Source: Streptomyces sp. BHT-5-2 (lineage in GTDB: Bacteria; Actinomycetota; Actinomycetes; Streptomycetales; Streptomycetaceae). From it: a stretch of 64,000 nucleotides of DNA. The notes under the pieces are model-generated. The model was not told where the DNA came from, ran no database searches, and saw nothing but the letters and a program-made list of their open reading frames with translations. Positions within the stretch are counted from its first letter, which is position 1; each line of letters begins with the position of its first letter. Shown one piece after another: positions 33,586 to 42,449 of this stretch. The stretch is taken from NCBI RefSeq assembly GCF_019774615.1, contig NZ_CP081496.1, positions 3,782,001 to 3,846,000 of the forward strand. Reading direction: 5' to 3'. The position numbers and the translations under genes are program-made.

Positions 33586-33590
33586 ACCAC

Positions 33591-33621
33591 CGAGCGGGGC
33601 GACTCCCAGTCGCCCCGCTCG
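33591..33621. terminator. 14-bp perfect hairpin after the bL37-like gene
   Basis: CGAGCGGGGCGACT-CCC-AGTCGCCCCGCTCG. Compact, no T-tract, directly after the micro-ORF stop. Confidence 0.85.
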
Positions 33622-33724
33622 TGCACGCCGCGAGCGTCACCACGAGTCCCGTGCTCAAGGGGACGAGATGAGCTCCTTGATGCTCGCCCGGCCGACGCAG
33701 ACGAACGAAAGCGCCCGGTGCCAC

Positions 33725-34165
33725 CTTGCTGCCGGTTCTGGCCGCGCTGCCGCAGCCGCTGGCGCTGATCGGGGTCGGCGCCTCGGCCGGGCTCTGTCTC
33801 TACCCGGACCGGTACCGATCCCGCGTCTGCTGCCCGACGCCGTCCGGCGGGCCGGGGTCGGCCTCAACCCACTCGCCCCTCCGATCCCGAAGACACCAAC
33901 TGGCGGGAGTGCCTGGTATGGCCTGAGCAGACCGGGCACCTGCAGCGGCTGCGCGGCGCCCTCGATGTCGCACGGGCCGAGCCCGCGCCCCGTTCGCGCG
34001 GACGATGCGGAATCTCCCATGCCACTGGATCTGGACCGAAGCCCCCAGCCTCTTCCCCGAGCTGCTCGGCTGCCTGTCTGAACCGGTCCCCACCGACCGC
34101 GCCAGCGGGGCGGATGCCCCACCCGTCACCACCAGATCCCCAACCGGTCCACAGGGATTGACGAT
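33725..34165 (+). pseudogene. DUF2332-family protein remnant in three frames
   Basis: LPVLAALPQPLALIGVGASA and GLCLYPDRY open in one frame. IPRLLPDAVRRAGVGLNPLA continues in the next, then DTNWRECLVWPEQTGHLQRL and RGALDVARAEPAP in the third. Together they follow the DUF2332 order (VGASAGLCLYPDRY ... GLNPL ... D..W...LVWPE). Two frameshifts and missing ends make it non-functional. Confidence 0.6.
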
Positions 34166-34410
34166 TACTCGATGTTGGCGCAACTCCGACTCCGCTACGT
34201 GCCACCGCCGCCCGCTCCGACCGCCCCCGCGGCCCGGCTGTCGTCACGGCACCGTCAGGGTCCGTCGCCTCTGCGTAAAGGAGTCGTCAAGGAAACAGGG
34301 CTCCTCCACCGGCGGCGCTTCGATGAACGGGACGGACCCGCAGGACGCGGTCGCGACACGGAATCGCGGCTCGGATCTCGCGAGCGTGGCACAACCAAGG
34401 AGAGTGACCC

Positions 34411-34938
34411 ATGGCCGCACCCCTCGGCCGGCGCGTCCTGGCCGGAGTGAGCGGTTCGCTGGGAAGCGTAACGGCGCTGCACCGGGCGGCCGCCGAAGCC
34501 CGCGTGCGGGGCGCGGAGCTGTGGGCCGTACTGGCCTGGGAGCCGCCCGGCGGCGACCTTCCCGCCCGCGGCGGCGTGCCCCCTTCACTGGTCGCCACAT
34601 GGCACCGCATGGCGTGCGAGGATCTCGCGGAAACACTGGGCACCGCCTTCGGCAGCGAGGGGCCGGGAGTTCCTCTTCACACCCTGGTGGCACGCGGCAA
34701 GCCGGGCAAAGTGCTGATCGCGGCTGCCGACCGCAGCGACGATCTCCTGGTGATCGGTGCCGGGGCTCGCGGCAGGCTGCGCCGCGCGGCGTCGCCCTCC
34801 GTCTCCCGGTACTGCGTGGCACACGCCCGCTGCCCCGTACTGGCCGTCCCCCCTTCTCCCCTGCACGACGCCCTCACGGCCGTACGCCGTCGCACCGTGT
34901 GGAAACTCCCGCTCACCACTCGGGAGTTGACCCGCTGA
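34411..34938 (+). CDS. Universal stress protein (UspA fold)
   Basis: 175 residues; the ATG at 34411 follows AAGGAGAG. It has a single Usp domain: RRVLAGVSGSLGSVTALHRA (first strand and helix), AELWAVLAWEPPGG, then DDLLVIGAGARGRLRRAASP and SVSRYCVAHARCPVLAVPPS. The last part matches the ATP-binding Usp motif G-x2-G-x9-(S/T). Cytoplasmic, nucleotide-binding, role in dormancy or stress inferred. It is isolated from the stress island at the start of the window. Confidence 0.88.
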   Translation: MAAPLGRRVLAGVSGSLGSVTALHRAAAEARVRGAELWAVLAWEPPGGDLPARGGVPPSLVATWHRMACEDLAETLGTAFGSEGPGVPLHTLVARGKPGKVLIAAADRSDDLLVIGAGARGRLRRAASPSVSRYCVAHARCPVLAVPPSPLHDALTAVRRRTVWKLPLTTRELTR

Positions 34939-35080
34939 ACGCTGCTTACGCGCACGAAGCCGTCGGGTGCGGCTGGACCCCCGTCATGCGAATGGCGCCA
35001 GGCGCCTGCGCGACGGCCACTGGGACGACAGGAGCATCGGGCCCGGCAGAGCAGCAGGGCGCCGGTCAGGTCGATGGGCG

Positions 35081-36457
35081 TCAGGAGCCGCCGTTCTCGC
35101 GGCGGGAGACCACGATGCGTGCCCCTCGCGCCGGGACTTGGGTGACCTGGCGGGGGCGTGGGGTCTCCGGGCGGGCGCGATCGGGGCGCAGGTCGTAGCG
35201 AGCGAGCACCTCACGCAGCACGATGGTTGCTTCCTGCACGGCGAAGCCGGCGCCAGGGCAGCGACGTGCTCCCCCGCCGAAGGGAATCCAGGCCGGCGAC
35301 GGGGGCCGACGGTCCAGGAACCGTTCCGGGCAGAAGGTCTCCGGTCGCTCATGGTGTGTGGGATCGAGGTGGACCAGGCCGATGGCGGGCATGACGGTCG
35401 TTCCCGCGGCAATTCGGTAGCCGGCAAGGGTGAGCGGCTCGGTGAGGCATCTGGCCACCTGATAGATCACGGGCTTGTGACGCAGTGTCTCTTGGACGAC
35501 GGCGGTGAGGCAGGCGTCGTCGCCCTCGTCGGCCGCCCGCTGTGCCGTGCGCAGGTGCAGCGGGTGGCGGCTGAGTTCGTGCAGTGTCCACGCCAGGCCG
35601 GTCGCGGTGGTCTCGTGCCCGGCGAGGAGCAGCGTGACGAGTTGGTCGCGCAGTTCCACCTCGTTGAAGCCGCCGCCTTCCGCGCTCTCGGCGGCCTGCA
35701 GCAGGTGGGACAGCACGTCGGTCGGGTGGTCGGCCGCCGTCCGCCGGTTGGCCACCTGGGCGTCGATCCACTCGTCCAGCTTTTGACGGAGGGAAACGTA
35801 GTGGCGCCAGGGACGCAGTCGCGACAGTTTCGGGTGGGACAGCCCGAGCAGGGTGATCTGGCCGATATTGGTGAACTGGCGCACCAGCGGTCGCAATTCG
35901 GCCAGCCGTGCCTGCTCGGTCACCCCGAGAACGAGCCGACAGACAACTTCCAGCGCCAGTTCCCGCATTCGGTGGTGGGCGCGGAACGCCTCTCCCACCG
36001 GCCACTGCTCGATCTCCGCGACCGCCACGGTCCGGATCACTTCTTCGTAGGTGCGCAAGGCCGGACCGCTGAAGGCGGGCAGCAGCATTCGCCGCGCTCT
36101 GCGATGTTCGTCCTCGTCGGTGAGCAGCACCGAACGGTCGCCCATGACAGGTCGCAGAACCGCGTTGCCCGCACCTGCATGCAGGACGTCGACCGACCCG
36201 CCGAAGACCTCATCGACATCTTCCGGCCGGGCCAGGACCACGACGCGGTGTCGGATCGGCGCCACCAGATCGAGCGAGAACACCTCACCATAAATGCGTC
36301 GCAGTCGGGGAAACCACAGATGCCGATACCGCGCGAACAGCAGGGTCTGCACCATGGGCGGAAGCCGCGGCCCGGGCGGATCGACCGGCTCCGGAACCCT
36401 CCCGTTGGCAGCTCGGTGCGAGAATCCGGCGGACGAGAACGTGACTTTCCTTGGCAT
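35081..36457 (-). CDS. Cytochrome P450 monooxygenase
   Basis: 458 residues. The P450 hallmarks are complete: I-helix AGHETTA (279-285), ExxR as E323-TLR326, PERF (377-380) and the heme loop FGGGARRCPG with thiolate C400. The pattern (PPGPRLPP start, HxxxRR in the C-helix) is closest by eye to bacterial P450s of the CYP102/CYP110-like class. No redox partner is adjacent. It might tailor a secondary metabolite; it lies 1.3 kb past the RiPP operon, but I see no direct link. Confidence 0.93.
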   Translation of the reverse strand: MPRKVTFSSAGFSHRAANGRVPEPVDPPGPRLPPMVQTLLFARYRHLWFPRLRRIYGEVFSLDLVAPIRHRVVVLARPEDVDEVFGGSVDVLHAGAGNAVLRPVMGDRSVLLTDEDEHRRARRMLLPAFSGPALRTYEEVIRTVAVAEIEQWPVGEAFRAHHRMRELALEVVCRLVLGVTEQARLAELRPLVRQFTNIGQITLLGLSHPKLSRLRPWRHYVSLRQKLDEWIDAQVANRRTAADHPTDVLSHLLQAAESAEGGGFNEVELRDQLVTLLLAGHETTATGLAWTLHELSRHPLHLRTAQRAADEGDDACLTAVVQETLRHKPVIYQVARCLTEPLTLAGYRIAAGTTVMPAIGLVHLDPTHHERPETFCPERFLDRRPPSPAWIPFGGGARRCPGAGFAVQEATIVLREVLARYDLRPDRARPETPRPRQVTQVPARGARIVVSRRENGGS

Positions 36458-36672
36458 TGCGACCCCTGCATCGTGCAGTGAATTCTCTCCCGAAGATTAG
36501 TTTCCCGGGACCGTCTTCGGGTTCACCACGCCCATTACCACCGGCGGAAATGCGTGTGAGGAGGCGAAAGGCAGCCGGAGGACAGGACTCTTCTCCCGGG
36601 CCGCCGGACTCCCGTGCGCCCGCGTCGGCGCGTTCAGCCCGGAGCCCGCAGCGCGTTTGCTGTCGCTCGGGC

Positions 36673-37303
36673 TCAGCCGATACTCCGGCTGACGGTCACG
36701 GTGCATTTGCCGGTCGCGGCGAGTTGCACCACCTCGCGCTCCGGCGGGCTCAGCCGCGCGATCGGCGAGTCCGCGGCGGGCGCCGGGTCGTGGTGCCCGC
36801 CGGCCGCCCGCCACTCGGTCCGGGCCCGCCCTGCCCGAGGCTGCGCGCCCATTCCGTCGAAGTGCTCCAGTGCGGCGCGCAGCGGTTCGCGCGCATCGAG
36901 CACACGGCGTTGCCGGCGCAGCCACTCGCCGTACGGCAGCTCGGTGCGGGCCCGCTCGAAGCTGTCGTCGGCCGGGTGCAGGTCGAGGGCGGCGATGGAG
37001 TGTTCCTCGGCTTCGGAAGCCCGGCCGCTTCCCGCGCCGCTTCCCGCCGGTCCAGCGCCCGCTGGGCCTGCCCGGAGCCGAGGTCGAGCAGGCCCAGTGT
37101 CCACAGCGCGTCGGAGGTGCCCCGGCCGACACCCCGGGGGCGGGTGTACTCCAGGGCCCGGTGGGCGAGTTCACGGGTGCGGTCCTCCTCGCCGCGGGCG
37201 GCGGCCGGCACGGCGAACGGCCGCCGTGCGCCGCTCCGGCCGCGCAGGGCGTCGGCGAGCAGCAGCTCGATCCTCCGCAGCTCCTCGTCGCGTCCCTGCA
37301 TCC
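36673..37303 (-). pseudogene. LuxR/LAL-type regulator, core deleted and HTH lost
   Basis: The start MQGRDEELRRIELLLADALR GRSG is the N-terminus of large ATP-binding LuxR regulators. It then jumps to TPR-like sequence (DRTRELAHRALEYTRPRGVG, DALWTLGLLDLGSGQAQRAL). In the next frame follow ADDSFERARTELPYGEWLRR and LSPPEREVVQLAATG, where the HTH should begin; a stop comes soon after. Walker motifs and DNA-binding helix are gone. Confidence 0.65.
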
Positions 37304-37350
37304 GTGTCCCCGGACCCACCAACCCGGCCACCCTCGGGCCTCGTTGACCG

Positions 37351-37704
37351 TCACTGTACGCGGTCCGGGCGGGACGGACCGTGTGAAACCCACGCAAGGA
37401 AGCTCCGTACTGCCGCGGTGAGTTCGGCGGGGGCGTCCTCCTGGACAAGGTGACCGGCGCCAGCGATGAGCCGCAACGTGGCCCAGGGAATGGATGACGC
37501 GAGTTCGTGCCCCTTGGCCGCGGGGATCCACGTGTCGTCCTCGCCCCAACACACCGGTACGGGGAGATCGGTCTCCCCGTACCGGCCCTGCATCTCACCG
37601 GTGAAGCACTGGTCGACCTGAGCGATCTGACGGTAGCAGGCGGGCTGGCCTCGCTCGCCGAGCCGCGGTGCGACCAGCCGGTCGATCGTCGCCGGCGACA
37701 GGGT
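37351..37704 (-). pseudogene. Alpha/beta hydrolase, C-terminal part only
   Basis: The frame opens after a TGA at 37707: PATIDRLVAPRLGERGQPAC, QVDQCFTGEMQGRYGETDLP, then VPVCWGEDDTWIPAAKGHEL (acid strand). LRLIAGAGHLVQEDAPAELT follows (catalytic His in AGHLVQEDAP). The N-terminal half with the nucleophile is missing. Confidence 0.6.
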
Positions 37705-37790
37705 TCACCCGTACCAGCCGACGGTACTGTGCGCCGTGCAGCAGGTGACGCGAGAGGTGTCCCTGCCGCGGCCGCCCGGACCGGTCCGGG

Positions 37791-38426
37791 CTATTCGCGG
37801 ACCAGCAGCAACTCGACCCTTTCCACGGTCGGTTCGCGCGGGCCGGAGCTCCGATTGGCGGTCTGCCCACCGTGTGACGAGGCCCCCTGCGGTGCGGAGT
37901 CTTGTGGTGCGGAGCCTTGTGGTGACGGGCCGGCGGGTGTGAAGGAGAGCGACGACAGGAAGCGGCGGCCCCGCTCCCATCCGGAGGGGACCGTCGCCGT
38001 CACGCGGCGGATCCCGGAGGCCGCAGCCCGTTCCAGCAGACTGCCGGCCAGGGCCGGGCCGAGGGCGGTGCCCCACAGGGACGGGTGCAGGAGGAACAGG
38101 CCGACACTGCACGCGTCCGGCTTCGGGAAGCGGAGCACGACGTCGATGATCCCGGCGATGGCGGGGGTGGCGGGGGTGGCGCCGCTCGTGGGGGCCTCCT
38201 CCGTCACCACCAGGACGCGCTTGTCCCGCCAGTCGGCGCCGGGCGGCAGGCTGTAGTAGAGGCTCTGGACGTCGGCGGGCCCCGGCGGGAGTCCGGTGGC
38301 GGCCTCGAAGTATGCGGTGGCGGCCTCGAACAGCGCCCACATCGCCGGCTCGTCATCGGGGTCGGCCTCCCGGACGGCGTAGCGCCGCCCGGCCGCCGTC
38401 GCGACCACAGTGATCGTCTCACTCAT
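37791..38426 (-). CDS. GNAT-family N-acetyltransferase, last gene of the RiPP operon
   Basis: 211 residues; the ATG at 38426 overlaps the MFS stop by 8 nt. The GNAT core is present: YAVREADPDDEPAMWALFEA, GIIDVVLRFPKPDACSVGLF, LLHPSLWGTALGPALAGSLL (motif A, acetyl-CoA loop with some substitutions) and GIRRVTATVPSGWERGRRFL. The tail contains Gln/Ser/Gly-Ala repeats (PQGSAPQDSAPQGASS) from a short duplication. It may acetylate the peptide product or protect the host (inference). Confidence 0.8.
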   Translation of the reverse strand: MSETITVVATAAGRRYAVREADPDDEPAMWALFEAATAYFEAATGLPPGPADVQSLYYSLPPGADWRDKRVLVVTEEAPTSGATPATPAIAGIIDVVLRFPKPDACSVGLFLLHPSLWGTALGPALAGSLLERAAASGIRRVTATVPSGWERGRRFLSSLSFTPAGPSPQGSAPQDSAPQGASSHGGQTANRSSGPREPTVERVELLLVRE

Positions 38427-39690
38427 CTCCGGCCCTCTTCGGTGTCGACGTCACACCCCGCAGCAGCGGGAGGCAGACCAGGAGGAGGACGCCCGCCAAC
38501 GCCCAGGGAACATCGAGACCCACCCGTTCCGCCAGCGTGCCGCCCAGCGCGGCGCCCAGGGGCATGGCTCCCCAGGCGGCGAGGCGGTATCCACCGGTGA
38601 CGCGGCCCAACATGTCCTGGGGAGCGAGCCGTTGCCGGAGCGAGACCGTGCAGACGTTCCACAGCACCACCGCGGCGCTGTTCACCGCGAGCAGCAACGC
38701 GACCAGCGGCCACCACGGCAGCAGGGCCACCGTGAGGTAGCTGACCGCCGACACGGTGATCGACAGCACGAGGCTGCGCCCGGTGCCGAGCCGCTTGGCC
38801 GTCGACGCCGCGGTCTTCGCCCCGGCCAGGCTGCCCAGTGCCGCCGCGACGAGCATCAGGCTGTAGGCGGAGGACGGCAGACCCAGCCGGTTCACGACGT
38901 ACACCACGAGGACCGCGTAGACGGCCTGTTGGCCCACGCCGAGCACCGCGACCACCACCATCAGGCGGCGGAACACCCGGTGCCGGGCGAGCATGCGCAA
39001 CCCGGCCCAGGTGCCGTGCAGCACGCCCCCGTCTCCGCGTGACTGCTCCCGATCCCCGTTCCACCGGGCTCGGACGGCCCGCGCGACCAGGCCCGACAGC
39101 AGCAACGCGGAGGCGAGGAAGGTCGCCGCGTCCAGCAGGAACGGCAGCGGCTGCCAGCACGCCCACAGCGCCGCGCCGAGCGGCGGGCCCACAAAACCCG
39201 TCCCGGTGATCTGTGCGGCCATGATGCGGGCGTTGGTCCGTTCAAGATCCTGGTCGGCGGTCAGGGTCGGCACGATGGCCTGCGCCGCGCTGTCGAAGAA
39301 CACCTCGGCGACGCCGGACAGAAAGGCGAGGGGCAGCAGCACCGGCACGGGCACCGTCCCGCCGACCACCAGGGTGAAGAGCGCGGCCAGCATCGCGCAG
39401 CGTGCCGCATCGGCGCCGATCATGGCCCGGTGGCGGGGCATCCGGTCCACCAGGGTGCCGATGACCGGCGCCAGGAGCCATGCCGCCCGGCCCGCCGCCG
39501 CCACGATGGAGATCCAGAAGGCGTCCCCGCCCGTCACCGACGCGGCCAACAGGGGCAGCGCCGCGAAGCGCGCGCCGTCCCCCACCGAGCTGAGCGCATT
39601 GGCGGTGACCAGCCTCCGCAGCGCTGCCGCAGCGGGACGGCCAGCCGCCGCGCCGGCCCGCTCAGCGCGATGTGACGAGACGTCGGACAC
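38419..39690 (-). CDS. MFS transporter, probable RiPP exporter
   Basis: 423 residues with about 12 hydrophobic helices in two six-helix halves. SSVGDGARFAALPLLAASVT, then VIGTLVDRMPRHRAMIGADA is the loop 2-3 motif of drug-exporter-type MFS proteins (MFS_3/enterobactin-exporter-like). AALGSLAGAKTAASTAKRLG and TGGYRLAAWGAMPLGAALGG are in the second half. It starts 12 nt after the cobalamin-type radical SAM gene, so it belongs to the same operon and is the only transporter in it. Confidence 0.9.
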   Translation of the reverse strand: MSDVSSHRAERAGAAAGRPAAAALRRLVTANALSSVGDGARFAALPLLAASVTGGDAFWISIVAAAGRAAWLLAPVIGTLVDRMPRHRAMIGADAARCAMLAALFTLVVGGTVPVPVLLPLAFLSGVAEVFFDSAAQAIVPTLTADQDLERTNARIMAAQITGTGFVGPPLGAALWACWQPLPFLLDAATFLASALLLSGLVARAVRARWNGDREQSRGDGGVLHGTWAGLRMLARHRVFRRLMVVVAVLGVGQQAVYAVLVVYVVNRLGLPSSAYSLMLVAAALGSLAGAKTAASTAKRLGTGRSLVLSITVSAVSYLTVALLPWWPLVALLLAVNSAAVVLWNVCTVSLRQRLAPQDMLGRVTGGYRLAAWGAMPLGAALGGTLAERVGLDVPWALAGVLLLVCLPLLRGVTSTPKRAGDE

Positions 39691-39702
39691 CGGTTCCCTT
39701 CC

Positions 39703-42096
39703 TCACTGCGCCCCGGACAGCGCCAGCGAGTCGGCGCTGCCCACCGGGCCCTCCACCGGCCTGGACGGGTACAAGAAACCCAGGCCCGCGAGTTCGCGCA
39801 CCACGTCGACCGCGGCGCCCTGCCACTGGGCGCCGCCGGGCAGGTGCCTGGCGAACTCCCGCGTCGCGCAATCCGTTTCGCACAAATGCCAGACCAACTG
39901 CCCCAGCGCATGCAGGCGCACGGTGTTGCCGGTCACCGGGGAGTGCAGCACCACGTCGTCCTGGTGAGCGGCCTCCAGCACGGCCGGCTCACGATGCCAC
40001 CACCAGTCAGCCGGCTCCGGTGCCGCACGCACGAGCGGACGTCCGTCCGCGGCCCCGAGCATGCCGTGCCGGATCAGCAGCTCGACGAGTTCCCGCCGGC
40101 CGGCGCCGCCCCAGGCCACACCGTGGGCGCCGAACCACCGTGTGAGCTCCCCCACGGTCGCTCCCCGCGCGAGCGGGTCCTCCGTGCCCCCGGAGGGCCA
40201 ACTGAGCTGTACAAATCGGTCCCCGTCGCCCTGGTACAGGGCCAGTGCGGCGCCCCCGCCCTCCCCCGCGTTCCACGGCAGCAGGTAGGCGCTGCACGCC
40301 AGCCGCACCTCGGTGTCGTCGGTCGCCTCGACGAAGGCGGGGACGGACCGCAGCGGTTCGGCGTTGGGTGCGCCCAGGCAGGCGCGCAGGAAGGTGAACT
40401 CCTCCACCTCGGCCAGCGCTGACTCGGTGCTGGTGCGGAACCACACGTTGCGGCGGATCACCGTGGCGCGCTTGGCGGCCTGCGCCACGTCCACGGCCTG
40501 GTCCGACGTCAGCCCCTGGGCCACGGTGTACTCGCGCACCAGTGCCAGGTCCTCACCGGGCGCGGGGTCGGTCAGCTCGATACCGAAGCGCTGCGGTTCC
40601 CGGGCGACCGGGGAGTGCCGGTCGAGGATGAACGGCGAACCGCCCCAGGTCGCGTACGGATTGCCGTACCGCTCCCGGGCCTCGCGGACCTTCCGCTCCG
40701 CGTAGGAGATGGTGCGCTCCGCCTCCTCCAGCCGCTCGCCGGGAAAGCCGTGGATCACGAAGAGGTGCGGGGCGATGCCCGCGGCCAGCACGTTGTCCAA
40801 CGTGCGGTCCACGTGCTCGACCTTGGTGCCCTTGGCCATGATGTCCAGCACGCGCTGATTGTAGGACTCCAGCCCGAAGTTCAGGCGTCGACAGCCGGAG
40901 CGGTAGAGCAGGTCGGCCAACTTGCGGCTGAATCCGCCGGCGAACCGCGTCTCCCCGTACCAGTAGAGCTCCAATCCCCGCTCGACGATCTCTTGTGCCA
41001 CTTCCCGCAGGACGTGCAGGGTGAGGATCTCGTCCACGAACATGAAAGTCCGGGTGCCGTATTCGGCCATCAGGTGTTCGAGGTGGTCGACCGTCTGCGC
41101 CGCCGGACGGGACCGGAAGGAGTTGCTGGCGAAGGGGATCGAGCAGAACGCGCACTTCCAGGCGCAGCTGCGGGAGGCGTACACGGGGAGGATGGGGCCG
41201 GGCGCGAAGTAGCGGTCCAGGGGAAGGTCGGCGAAGTAGGGGGCACTCACGCCGTCCAGTTTCACCGGACGGGCCGGGATCTTGAGGAGCTCCCCACCGC
41301 GCACCGTGACCACTCCGGGGATGTCCGCCACGTCCCGTCCCGCCTGCCAGCGGCGGACGATCTCGGGGAGGGCTTCCTCGCCCTCCGCCCTCACGAACGC
41401 GTCCACCCAGGCGAAGAAGGGGTGCGGGGCCGACCACTCCTCGACCATGCGCGTCGCGTAGTTGCCGCCGACGACGATACGCACGTCCGGTCGCCGCCGG
41501 CGGATCTCGACGGCCGCGGTCATCGCGGCGATCAGCTGGGTGTCGGCCGACATGCTGATGCCCACGACGCCGAGCGCGGGGTCCTCCAGGAACCGGTCCG
41601 GCACCAGGCGGTCCAGGGCCCAGCGGTAGACGTTCCGCTCCGGATCGTCCACGGCGTCGAGCACTGCCTCGGTGGAAGTGGCCGAGTAGTACAGGTCGTT
41701 GGCAACGAGGTCGAACCGCAGCCGGTCGAAGGCGGCGGAGACCGACCACATGGCGTTGCGCATCACCCGACGGGCCTGTGCCTGCCCCTGTGCGTCTTTC
41801 AGCGTCGTCAGGTCCCGGATGACCGCCTTGGCGCGGTCGACGTCCCGTGCGGTGTGGTCGTGGACCAGGCGGCCCCGGGCGGACGCGTGCCGGTCCCGCG
41901 AGCCGGTTTCCCGCGCGGCCAGCGCCCGCAGCCCGTCGGCGCTGAGCAGCCAGTCGAGCACCTCGACACTGGCGTCGTAACACCGCACGGGGAGGCCCTG
42001 GTCCCGGAGCGTCCCGGCGAGCAGCGGAACGGCGAGGTGCGGGGCGTAGGCGTTCCACAGCGGAGGGTTGATCAAGAGCGTGAACCGCTGGTTCAT
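39703..42096 (-). CDS. Cobalamin-binding-type radical SAM enzyme with C-terminal PqqD-like domain
   Basis: 797 residues from the ATG at 42096. Residues ~1-260 form a B12-binding-like Rossmann region (LLINPPLWNAYAPHLAVPLL, VVGISMSADTQLIAAMTAAV, VRIVVGGNYATRMV); no DxHxxG motif is seen. The radical SAM cluster is C311-x3-C315-x2-C318 (CAWKCAFC), then FMFVDEILTL, ELYWYGETRF and GFPGE. Residues ~700-785 (SPVTGNTVRLHALGQLVWHL) read like a PqqD/RRE peptide-binding domain. Members typically methylate or otherwise modify unactivated carbons. Its place after the precursor gene makes the peptide the likely substrate. Confidence 0.85.
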   Translation of the reverse strand: MNQRFTLLINPPLWNAYAPHLAVPLLAGTLRDQGLPVRCYDASVEVLDWLLSADGLRALAARETGSRDRHASARGRLVHDHTARDVDRAKAVIRDLTTLKDAQGQAQARRVMRNAMWSVSAAFDRLRFDLVANDLYYSATSTEAVLDAVDDPERNVYRWALDRLVPDRFLEDPALGVVGISMSADTQLIAAMTAAVEIRRRRPDVRIVVGGNYATRMVEEWSAPHPFFAWVDAFVRAEGEEALPEIVRRWQAGRDVADIPGVVTVRGGELLKIPARPVKLDGVSAPYFADLPLDRYFAPGPILPVYASRSCAWKCAFCSIPFASNSFRSRPAAQTVDHLEHLMAEYGTRTFMFVDEILTLHVLREVAQEIVERGLELYWYGETRFAGGFSRKLADLLYRSGCRRLNFGLESYNQRVLDIMAKGTKVEHVDRTLDNVLAAGIAPHLFVIHGFPGERLEEAERTISYAERKVREARERYGNPYATWGGSPFILDRHSPVAREPQRFGIELTDPAPGEDLALVREYTVAQGLTSDQAVDVAQAAKRATVIRRNVWFRTSTESALAEVEEFTFLRACLGAPNAEPLRSVPAFVEATDDTEVRLACSAYLLPWNAGEGGGAALALYQGDGDRFVQLSWPSGGTEDPLARGATVGELTRWFGAHGVAWGGAGRRELVELLIRHGMLGAADGRPLVRAAPEPADWWWHREPAVLEAAHQDDVVLHSPVTGNTVRLHALGQLVWHLCETDCATREFARHLPGGAQWQGAAVDVVRELAGLGFLYPSRPVEGPVGSADSLALSGAQ

Positions 42097-42154
42097 TGTC
42101 GGCCATCCTGGTTCGGCCCGGGGGCGGTGGCTTGTGGTGCGCGGGCGAAAGGGG

Positions 42155-42184
42155 TGTGCCCCGGCGGTTGAGGGCCGGGGCACA
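42155..42184. terminator. Hairpin directly after the precursor gene, probable attenuator
   Basis: TGTGCCCCGGC and GCCGGGGCACA form an 11-bp perfect stem with an 8-nt loop. It starts 20 nt past the precursor stop and lies inside the operon. It could give excess precursor transcript over the downstream radical SAM gene, a common RiPP arrangement. Confidence 0.75.
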
Positions 42185-42204
42185 TGCGGCTGAGCGACGG
42201 CGCG

Positions 42205-42381
42205 TCAGTTCGCCGTGTCGTCCGCCTCGTCGTCGATCCGGAAGCCCGCCCGCATCGACGGCATCAGTGCGTACTGCGCAGCGGAACGGATCTCGGGCTG
42301 GACGGTCTCAACCGCCGGAGCGTCGAAGGACGTCTCGCGCAGCTTGCTCTTGAGCCGGCCCAGCAGCTCTTCCCTCTCCAT
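42205..42381 (-). CDS. Putative RiPP precursor peptide (58 residues)
   Basis: I chose the ATG at 42381, with GGGGAGG about 8 nt upstream; the ATG three codons earlier would put the ribosome-binding site inside the gene. Residues 1-16 (MEREELLGRLKSKLRE) are an amphipathic leader helix suited to an RRE. Residues 17-36 are intermediate. Residues 36-49 (QYALMPSMRAGFRI) hold Tyr37, Met40, Met43, Arg44, Phe47 and Arg48, and the end is acidic (DDEADDTAN). No Cys is present, so lanthionine or sactionine bridges are excluded. Precursor status is inferred from size, context and the hairpin after it. Confidence 0.75.
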   Translation of the reverse strand: MEREELLGRLKSKLRETSFDAPAVETVQPEIRSAAQYALMPSMRAGFRIDDEADDTAN

Positions 42382-42449
42382 CGCGTTCACCTCCCCTCAG
42401 GGTCGGAGTACTGCAACGGCACCCGGACGCGGCCCGCTGCCGCGCCGGA

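Noticed and set aside
35081..36457. P450 as part of the RiPP cluster
   Set aside because: Separated from the operon by two pseudogenes and 1.3 kb; no shared transcript or partner, so not included.
40615..42171. 518-codon plus-strand ORF opposite the cobalamin radical SAM gene
   Set aside because: Antisense of an enzyme with complete motifs; long open frames on the opposite strand are common at this GC content.
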